Shown here: positions 23,347 through 28,104 of the stretch, piece after piece | How positions within the stretch are numbered: the first letter of the stretch is position 1 | How the letters are laid out: each line of letters starts with the position of its first letter | Assembly: GCA_035644815.1 (NCBI GenBank) | Contig: DASQNU010000150.1 | Location: 1 to 28,104, forward strand | DNA length: 28,104 bases | Origin: Brevibacillus_F sp035644815 | GTDB lineage: Bacteria; Bacillota; Bacilli; Brevibacillales; Brevibacillaceae | Direction of reading: 5' to 3' | Program-made: the position numbers and the translations under genes | The notes under the pieces: generated by a model | Database searches by the model: none | What the model was told of the DNA's origin: nothing | The model's input: only the letters and a program-made list of their open reading frames with translations

Positions 23347-24042
23347 CTATCCTTCCAGTTTGTAGCCAAGTCCACGCACGGTTTTGATGTAACGCGGATT
23401 CTTCGTATCTTCTTCCAGTTTTTCCCGCAAGTGACTGACATGCACGTCTACGATACGGGAATCCCCGATGAAGTCGTAGTTCCAGACTGCATTTAACAGC
23501 TGATCGCGCGTCAAAACCCGTCCTTGATGGGAGGCCAAATGATGCAGCAGCTCAAATTCCTTCGGAGTCAGCTCCACTTTTCGATCTGCCCGAAACACTT
23601 CATATTTCTCTGGATAAAGACGTATGTCGCCAAACTGCAGCACGACATCCTCCTGTCCACTCGACGGTTCCGCAATCGTTTGCGTTCTGCGCAGGATTGC
23701 TTTGACACGGGCTAACACTTCCCGCGGACTGAACGGTTTGGTCAAATAATCATCTGCGCCAAGCTCTAGACCCAGTATTTTGTCCAGCTCATCATCTTTA
23801 GCCGTTAAAATCAAGATCGGCGTATTATTTCTCTCTTGCCGCAATGTCTTGCAGACGTCCATCCCATCCATTTTGGGCAACATCAGATCCAAAATGATAA
23901 AATCAGGCTGTTCGGCTCGGGCTACTTCCAATGCTTGTTTTCCGTCAAAAGCGGTTACCACCTCGTAGCCCGCCTTTTCCAAGTTGAACTGCAGCAGCTT
24001 CGCAATTGATACTTCGTCGTCGACAACCAAAATTTTTGTCAC
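23347..24042 (-). CDS. phoP: Response regulator PhoP (OmpR family)
   Basis: A 231-residue regulator. The receiver domain has the acidic pair (Asp8, Asp9 in ILVVDDE), the phosphorylated Asp52 in FIILDLMLPKMDG, Thr in LILTAKDDE and Lys in YLTKPFSPRE. The OmpR-type winged helix ends the protein (VELTPKEFELLHHLASHQGRVLTRDQLL, SRIVDVHVSHLREKLE). It binds Pho boxes and activates phosphate-starvation genes. The frame is open to an ATG at 24060 with no ribosome site; the GTG at 24042 gives MTKILVVDDE, which aligns with other PhoP proteins and has GGGGGG about 10 bases ahead, so I prefer it. Confidence 0.95.
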   Translation of the reverse strand: MTKILVVDDEVSIAKLLQFNLEKAGYEVVTAFDGKQALEVARAEQPDFIILDLMLPKMDGMDVCKTLRQERNNTPILILTAKDDELDKILGLELGADDYLTKPFSPREVLARVKAILRRTQTIAEPSSGQEDVVLQFGDIRLYPEKYEVFRADRKVELTPKEFELLHHLASHQGRVLTRDQLLNAVWNYDFIGDSRIVDVHVSHLREKLEEDTKNPRYIKTVRGLGYKLEG

Positions 24043-24075
24043 GTCTGTTGAACCCCCCATTTAGTAACAGCAACT

Positions 24076-24092
24076 TCTTAAACTCCCCTTAA
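24076..24092 (-). promoter_or_regulatory. TTAAG direct repeats upstream of phoP
   Basis: On the minus strand TTAAGG (24087-24092) and TTAAGA (24076-24081) stand exactly 11 bases apart, the spacing of PhoP half-sites in Bacillus subtilis (TTAACA-like). A TTTACA sits further up at 24137-24142. The match to the consensus is partial, so autoregulation by PhoP is a tentative reading. I cannot assign a clear -10. Confidence 0.3.
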
Positions 24093-24182
24093 CTTTCAGT
24101 CTGCCAAAAGCATGTTCATGAAACAAGTTATTTTTCTGTAAAGATGAGGGAGAGAAAGTTGTTTTGTGAAATGATTGCTTGG

Positions 24183-24212
24183 TTGACAAAAGTGTAATAA
24201 TTGGCAATTATT
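24183..24212 (+). promoter_or_regulatory. Promoter and palindromic operator of the AraC-type gene
   Basis: A perfect -35 TTGACA (24183-24188) and, 17 bases on, AATTAT (24206-24211). The -10 is embedded in a perfect 17-bp palindrome, AATAATTGGCAATTATT (24196-24212). A protein bound there would block RNA polymerase. It resembles the 7-1-7 layout of Fur-family boxes but the sequence is not a standard Fur or PerR box. Confidence 0.55.
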
Positions 24213-24234
24213 TGCATGCGGAGGTGAACCGTTT

Positions 24235-25203
24235 ATGGAGAGGAAAGACTTCCATCAGAACTTTAATTGTTTCTTCGATGGTCTCCGAATGCAGAGGAAG
24301 ACGGATGACCGGACAGAACAGATGAAACTCCATTCATGGATGGGGGAGGGCTTCGTTCAACGAATTGTGCCCCGAGCCGATCTAGGGGTTGCCATTGCGG
24401 ATTTCAAACTGTACGACAGTCAAAAGATTAACCTACGCACAGAAGTGCCTATGGTTGAGTTGAGCTACTGTTTACAAGGCACGCGAGACATCCATGTCGC
24501 CGGCGAACAATTTGAAGTGCCCACCGGCAGCTATACTCTTCAATTCGTCAATCCAGTAGCGGCCAGCATGCAATTTTCCGGCAATCACTCCTTTCAAATG
24601 CTCAGTATTGGCATTCCTGTTTCAACCTTTCATCACTTTATGGAGAATGCTAGTGGCGCACGTTCCGTCGACTTTCACCGAATCATTGGAGAAAAACCAT
24701 ATCGTTTATTTCAGGAGCCCATCGAACCAGCCGCGTCCATCCTCCTCAAGCAAATCTTGCAATCCACTACTGAGCCTGACATACGAAATCTTGAGATGGA
24801 ATACCGTTTACTCGAACTGATATCTCTCGCCTTCCGCTCCTTTTTGACGGACGGAAAGACTGCTTCACCCAAGCTGTCTAGAACGGATAGAGAAAAAATG
24901 GAACAAGCAAAGTATATCCTTCTCGAACGGATGGCCGATCCTCCCTCCCTTCTGGAACTGTCGAGACTAATTGGGATGAATGATTATAAACTCAAAATCG
25001 CTTTCAAAGAAATCTACGGAAATACAGTGTTCGGGTACCTTCGGGAGAAACGGCTGGAGAAAGCGTATCGTCTGCTGCAGGATGGCAGGACTAGCGTCAT
25101 CGAGGTGGCTTTTGCAGTCGGCTATTCGAACCCCAGTTATTTCGCGGAAGCTTTTCGAAAAAAATACGGCATCAATCCTGGGGAATTTCTGCGCCGAATG
25201 TGA
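24235..25203 (+). CDS. AraC/XylS-family transcriptional regulator
   Basis: A 322-residue regulator. The last ~100 residues are the two-HTH AraC domain: LLERMADPPSLLELSRLIGMNDYKLKIAFKEIYGNTVFGYLREKRLEKAYRLL and the family end VAFAVGYSNPSYFAEAFRKKYGINPGEFLRRM, identified by LSRLIGMN, FGYLREKRL, VGYSNPSYFAEAF and KKYGINPGEF. The N-terminal half (SYCLQGTRDIHVAGEQFEVPTGSYTLQF) is a cupin-like ligand domain similar in outline to PchR-type siderophore regulators. The ATG has GGAGGTGA ahead. It stands between phoP and mdh on the opposite strand to both, followed by a peroxiredoxin gene it may control; ligand and target are inferred. Confidence 0.88.
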   Translation: MERKDFHQNFNCFFDGLRMQRKTDDRTEQMKLHSWMGEGFVQRIVPRADLGVAIADFKLYDSQKINLRTEVPMVELSYCLQGTRDIHVAGEQFEVPTGSYTLQFVNPVAASMQFSGNHSFQMLSIGIPVSTFHHFMENASGARSVDFHRIIGEKPYRLFQEPIEPAASILLKQILQSTTEPDIRNLEMEYRLLELISLAFRSFLTDGKTASPKLSRTDREKMEQAKYILLERMADPPSLLELSRLIGMNDYKLKIAFKEIYGNTVFGYLREKRLEKAYRLLQDGRTSVIEVAFAVGYSNPSYFAEAFRKKYGINPGEFLRRM

Positions 25204-25301
25204 ATCATCCCGCTAACCAGCATCCCTGCTCCGCCTACTGTTAGAGGAATGGATGGGTGCCATGATACGATGACCCTATATAAGGGAAGGGAGAGACGTG
25301 A

Positions 25302-25961
25302 ATGACAGCCCCACAGTATCCGAAACTTAGTAATGAGCTTGATGCCATGACAATGCATGGTAAAGAGGTACTTCCTGCAGAAGTAATAGAGGCTTTCGAG
25401 AAATCGATTGAAGAGCTCCGGGATTCCGGGATCGCGAAAGGATTGGCGGTTGGAACAACTGCACCTGACTTCTCCTTGGCTAATCAAATTGGGGACATCA
25501 TCACCTTGTCAGAAGAAATTGCGAAGGGACCTGTAATCCTTACGTTTTACCGTGGGGAATGGTGCCCATTCTGCAATCTGGAGTTAAGAGCGTACCAGCG
25601 AATCATTGACGACATTCGGCAGGCTGGCGCCCATCTCTTGGCCATAAGTCCTCTCACTCCGGACCATTCGTTAACCGTCCAAGAAAAGAACGAATTGAGT
25701 TTTCATGTGTTAAGCGATCTTCACAATGAGATCGCGGAAAAATACCAGCTTACATTCAAGCTTCCGGACTACCTCCATGAGATCTACCGCTCACTCGGCT
25801 TTGGCTTGGACAAGTATAATGGTGACGATTCCTGGGAGCTTCCAGTTCCGGCGACCTATTTGATCGACAGCCAGGGGATCATCCGTTTTGCTAGTGTAGA
25901 TCCGGATTACCGGACGAGGATGGATCCGGCAGAAATGTTGAACCTGCTTCGTTCTTTATAA
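25302..25961 (+). CDS. Peroxiredoxin-like (AhpC/TSA family) protein
   Basis: A 219-residue thioredoxin-fold protein. After an N-terminal helical extension of about 45 residues comes VGTTAPDFSLANQIGDIITLSE, the AhpC/TSA start, then the active site FYRGEWCPFCNLELRAYQ with Cys88 and Cys91 as CPFC. Such peroxiredoxin-like proteins reduce peroxides with thiol cofactors; the CxxC rather than a lone peroxidatic Cys marks the AhpC/TSA-like group with thioredoxin-type chemistry. No signal peptide is seen, so it is cytoplasmic. The ATG has AGGGAGAG 6 bases ahead. It follows the AraC gene by 98 bases with no terminator seen. Confidence 0.88.
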   Translation: MTAPQYPKLSNELDAMTMHGKEVLPAEVIEAFEKSIEELRDSGIAKGLAVGTTAPDFSLANQIGDIITLSEEIAKGPVILTFYRGEWCPFCNLELRAYQRIIDDIRQAGAHLLAISPLTPDHSLTVQEKNELSFHVLSDLHNEIAEKYQLTFKLPDYLHEIYRSLGFGLDKYNGDDSWELPVPATYLIDSQGIIRFASVDPDYRTRMDPAEMLNLLRSL

Positions 25962-25965
25962 GTGC

Positions 25966-26002
25966 AAAAAAAAACGTCCTGAACGATCCAGGACGTTTTT
26001 TT
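25966..26002. terminator. Bidirectional terminator between the peroxiredoxin gene and mdh
   Basis: A-run (25966-25974), ACGTCCTG (25974-25981), a 7-base loop, CAGGACGT (25989-25996), then a run of seven Ts to 26002. It lies 5 bases after the peroxiredoxin stop and 13 bases after the mdh stop. Confidence 0.93.
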
Positions 26003-26015
26003 CGTTGCTTCCGAT

Positions 26016-26954
26016 CTAAGCCAAAACTTTCATTACGTTGCGAACGGATTCTGCAGACTTGTCGAGTGCTACTTTCTCTTCTGCTGTCAATTCCAGCTCA
26101 AACACCTTCTCGATACCAGCACCGCCGAGCAGAGTTGGTACGCCGAGGTACAGATCGCTGTAGCCATACTCGCCTTCCAGATACGCGATGGAAGGGAGGA
26201 TGCGTTTTTTGTCTTTTAGAATCGCTTCTGCCATTTGCACCAAAGAAGCTGCTGGTGCATAGTAAGCGGAACCGTTGCCCAAGAGGTTTACGATTTCGCC
26301 GCCACCTTTGCGGGTGCGCTCTACGATAGCATCCAGACGATCTTTTGGAATGAGTGTTTCCAGCGGTATGCCGCCAGCGTAGGAGTAACGAACGAGAGGA
26401 ACCATGTCGTCACCGTGACCACCCAACACAAAGCCTGTTACGTCTTCTACGGAAACATTCAGCTCTTGCGCCACGAATGTGCGGAAACGAGCTGTATCCA
26501 GCACGCCGGATTGACCGATTACACGCTCTTTCGGGAAGCCAGATGTTTTGAAGAAGGTATAGGTCATTGCATCTACCGGGTTGGAGAGCACGATCACCAC
26601 AGAATTTGGCGCATAGGTTTTCACTTGCTCCGCTACAGAACGCATGATGCCTGCATTTGTGTTCACAAGGTCGTCACGGGACATACCAGGTTTGCGGGCG
26701 ATCCCTGCGGTGATGATAACCATATCAGCATCTTTGATCTCTGCATAGTCAGCAGTACCTGTGATATTGGCATCAAAGCCAAGCACAGGGGAAGATTCCA
26801 TCATATCTAACGCTTTTCCTTTTGTTGGGTTTTCCAGTTGAGGAATATCGACCAGAACTACGTCGCCCAATTCTTTTTGCGCCAGGATGAATGCAGTGGT
26901 TGCACCAGTGAAGCCAGAACCAATAACCGCGATTTTCTTACGGATATGCGCCAT
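26016..26954 (-). CDS. mdh: Malate dehydrogenase
   Basis: A 312-residue LDH-like malate dehydrogenase. KIAVIGSGFTGATTAF (residues 8-23) is the NAD-binding turn, Asp in VVLVDIP selects NAD, the substrate-binding region ITAGIARKPGMSRDDL has the Arg typical of malate over lactate enzymes, SNPVDAMTY and RVIGQSGVLDTARFR follow, and the catalytic His is in LGGHGDDMVP. It oxidises malate to oxaloacetate in the TCA cycle. The ATG has GGAGGGG 8 bases ahead. It follows icd by 24 bases and is probably cotranscribed with it, as in B. subtilis citZ-icd-mdh. Confidence 0.97.
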   Translation of the reverse strand: MAHIRKKIAVIGSGFTGATTAFILAQKELGDVVLVDIPQLENPTKGKALDMMESSPVLGFDANITGTADYAEIKDADMVIITAGIARKPGMSRDDLVNTNAGIMRSVAEQVKTYAPNSVVIVLSNPVDAMTYTFFKTSGFPKERVIGQSGVLDTARFRTFVAQELNVSVEDVTGFVLGGHGDDMVPLVRYSYAGGIPLETLIPKDRLDAIVERTRKGGGEIVNLLGNGSAYYAPAASLVQMAEAILKDKKRILPSIAYLEGEYGYSDLYLGVPTLLGGAGIEKVFELELTAEEKVALDKSAESVRNVMKVLA

Positions 26955-26978
26955 TGTTCGTTCCCCTCCGTATTTTAT

Positions 26979-28104
26979 TTACAGGTTTTTGATCAGTTCG
27001 TCAGCAAACTCGGAGCATTTCAGCTCTGTTGCACCTTCCATCAGACGAGCGAAGTCATACGTTACTCGTTTGGAGGAAATGGTTTTTTCCATCGAAGCGA
27101 TCAGGAGGTCAGCTGCTTCGTTCCAGCCAAGGTGACGGAGCATCATTTCACCGGACAGGATAACGGAAGATGGGTTCACTTTATCCAGACCTGCGTATTT
27201 CGGAGCAGTACCATGAGTCGCTTCGAAAATCGCATGGCCGGTCAGGTAGTTGATGTTTGCACCAGGTGCGATACCGATACCGCCAACTTGAGCTGCCAGC
27301 GCGTCGGATACATAGTCACCGTTCAGGTTCAGGGTTGCTACTACATCGTATTCAGCTGGACGAGTCAGGATTTGTTGCAGGAACGCGTCAGCGATTACGT
27401 CTTTCACGATCAGCTTGCCAGCTGCTTCTGCTTCTTTTTGTGCTTTGTCAGCGTCGCCGCCTTCAGCTTTGATGCGATCGTATTGTGCCCAAGTGAATAC
27501 TTTATCGCCGAATTCACGCTCAGCCACTTCATAGCCCCAGTTTTTGAACGCGCCTTCTGTAAATTTCATGATGTTGCCTTTGTGTACCAAAGTAACGGAT
27601 TTGCGGTTGTTATCCAGCGCGTAGTTGATCGCCGCGCGAACCAGACGCTCTGTACCATCTTTGGAAACAGGCTTGATACCGATACCAGAAGTTTCTGGGA
27701 AGCGGATTTTCTTCACGCCCATTTCTTTTTGCAGGAACTCGATTACTTTTTTCACTTCTGGAGTGCCTTCTGCCCACTCAACACCTGCGTAGATGTCTTC
27801 AGTGTTTTCACGGAAGATCACCATGTCTGTCAGCTCAGGATGTTTGACAGGGGATGGAACACCATCGAAATATTGAACAGGACGTACGCATGCATAGAGG
27901 TCAAGCTCTTGGCGCAATGCTACGTTGATGGAGCGGATACCGCCGCCTACTGGAGTGGTCAACGGACCTTTGATGGCGATCAGGTACTCGCGAACAGCAG
28001 TCAAGGTGTCTTCAGGAAGCCATTCGTTGAATTGGTTGAACGCTTTTTCCCCAGCGAACACTTCGAACCAAGCGATTTTTTTCTCGCCTTTGTATGCTTT
28101 TTCT
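26979..28104 (-). CDS. icd: NADP isocitrate dehydrogenase, 5' end cut by the window
   Basis: About 374 residues of an enzyme of about 423, so roughly 48 N-terminal residues lie outside. The frame runs to the window edge (AYKGEKKIAWFEVFAGEKAF), so the GTG near 28061 is internal. Seen are PVGGGIRSINVALRQELDLYACVRP (with the Ser of the phosphorylation/substrate site), VIFRENTEDIYAG, RFPETSGIGIKPVS, LVHKGNIMKFTEGAFKNWGY and NLNGDYVSDALAAQVGGIGIAPGANI. It oxidatively decarboxylates isocitrate to 2-oxoglutarate with NADP. It precedes mdh. Confidence 0.96.
   Translation of the reverse strand, partial: EKAYKGEKKIAWFEVFAGEKAFNQFNEWLPEDTLTAVREYLIAIKGPLTTPVGGGIRSINVALRQELDLYACVRPVQYFDGVPSPVKHPELTDMVIFRENTEDIYAGVEWAEGTPEVKKVIEFLQKEMGVKKIRFPETSGIGIKPVSKDGTERLVRAAINYALDNNRKSVTLVHKGNIMKFTEGAFKNWGYEVAEREFGDKVFTWAQYDRIKAEGGDADKAQKEAEAAGKLIVKDVIADAFLQQILTRPAEYDVVATLNLNGDYVSDALAAQVGGIGIAPGANINYLTGHAIFEATHGTAPKYAGLDKVNPSSVILSGEMMLRHLGWNEAADLLIASMEKTISSKRVTYDFARLMEGATELKCSEFADELIKNL

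Noticed and set aside
24196..24212. Fur or PerR box ahead of the AraC gene
   Set aside because: The palindrome has a similar layout but differs from TGATAATNATTATCA and TTATAATNATTATAA at key positions.
1..28104. CRISPR array, prophage or defence island
   Set aside because: I saw no spaced direct repeats, integrase, phage structural genes or restriction/defence proteins; almost all of the sequence is accounted for by core metabolic, regulatory and transport genes.

Overview
The window reads as ordinary chromosome from a Gram-positive, endospore-forming-type Bacillota, most likely Brevibacillus or a close Paenibacillaceae relative. The evidence is strong GGAGG-type ribosome sites, frequent GTG and TTG starts, intrinsic terminators after most units, and the conserved Bacilli block icd-mdh / phoP-phoR / polA-mutM-coaE / gapB. 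The genus is an inference from protein resemblance and gene order; no rRNA is present. I see no tRNA, rRNA, CRISPR array, transposase, prophage or recognisable defence system.

Layout from left to right. 1-930: the 3' part of an HD-GYP (c-di-GMP phosphodiesterase type) gene on the plus strand. 940-3760: a minus-strand EamA transporter plus short-chain dehydrogenase pair, divergent from a LysR regulator; the gap between them holds a perfect 14-bp-arm palindrome. 3768-4890: gapB, the gluconeogenic GAPDH, with a CcpN-like box inside its promoter. 4932-9830: the operon polA-mutM-coaE-lytic transglycosylase. 9900-11890: hflK-hflC. 11900-13023: a plus-strand EamA transporter followed by an overlapping 46-aa membrane-protein gene. 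13024-13404: the only gene-free stretch over 300 bases, which is densely folded. 13405-17416: marR, two membrane-fusion/adaptor genes and a 14-TM drug exporter, with a double palindromic operator ahead of marR. 17469-20629: a VanW-domain protein and polyphosphate kinase. 20740-24092: phoU, phoR and phoP. 24183-26002: an AraC regulator and a peroxiredoxin on the plus strand. 26016-28104: mdh and the 3' part of icd.

Working together: phoP-phoR-phoU-ppk puts phosphate sensing, its modulator and polyphosphate storage side by side. icd and mdh are TCA-cycle genes and gapB is gluconeogenic, so carbon metabolism brackets the window. polA, mutM and coaE are housekeeping repair/replication and CoA synthesis. 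The marR operon looks like a self-repressed efflux cassette.

The item most worth a second look is the folded region at 13025-13396, a candidate structured RNA or foldback element. The rest is mostly conserved core genome with a few unusual local additions: two adaptors in one efflux operon, hflKC next to polA, and an AraC-peroxiredoxin pair between mdh and phoP. Coordinates of starts were adjusted by ribosome-site spacing where the longest open frame was not convincing.
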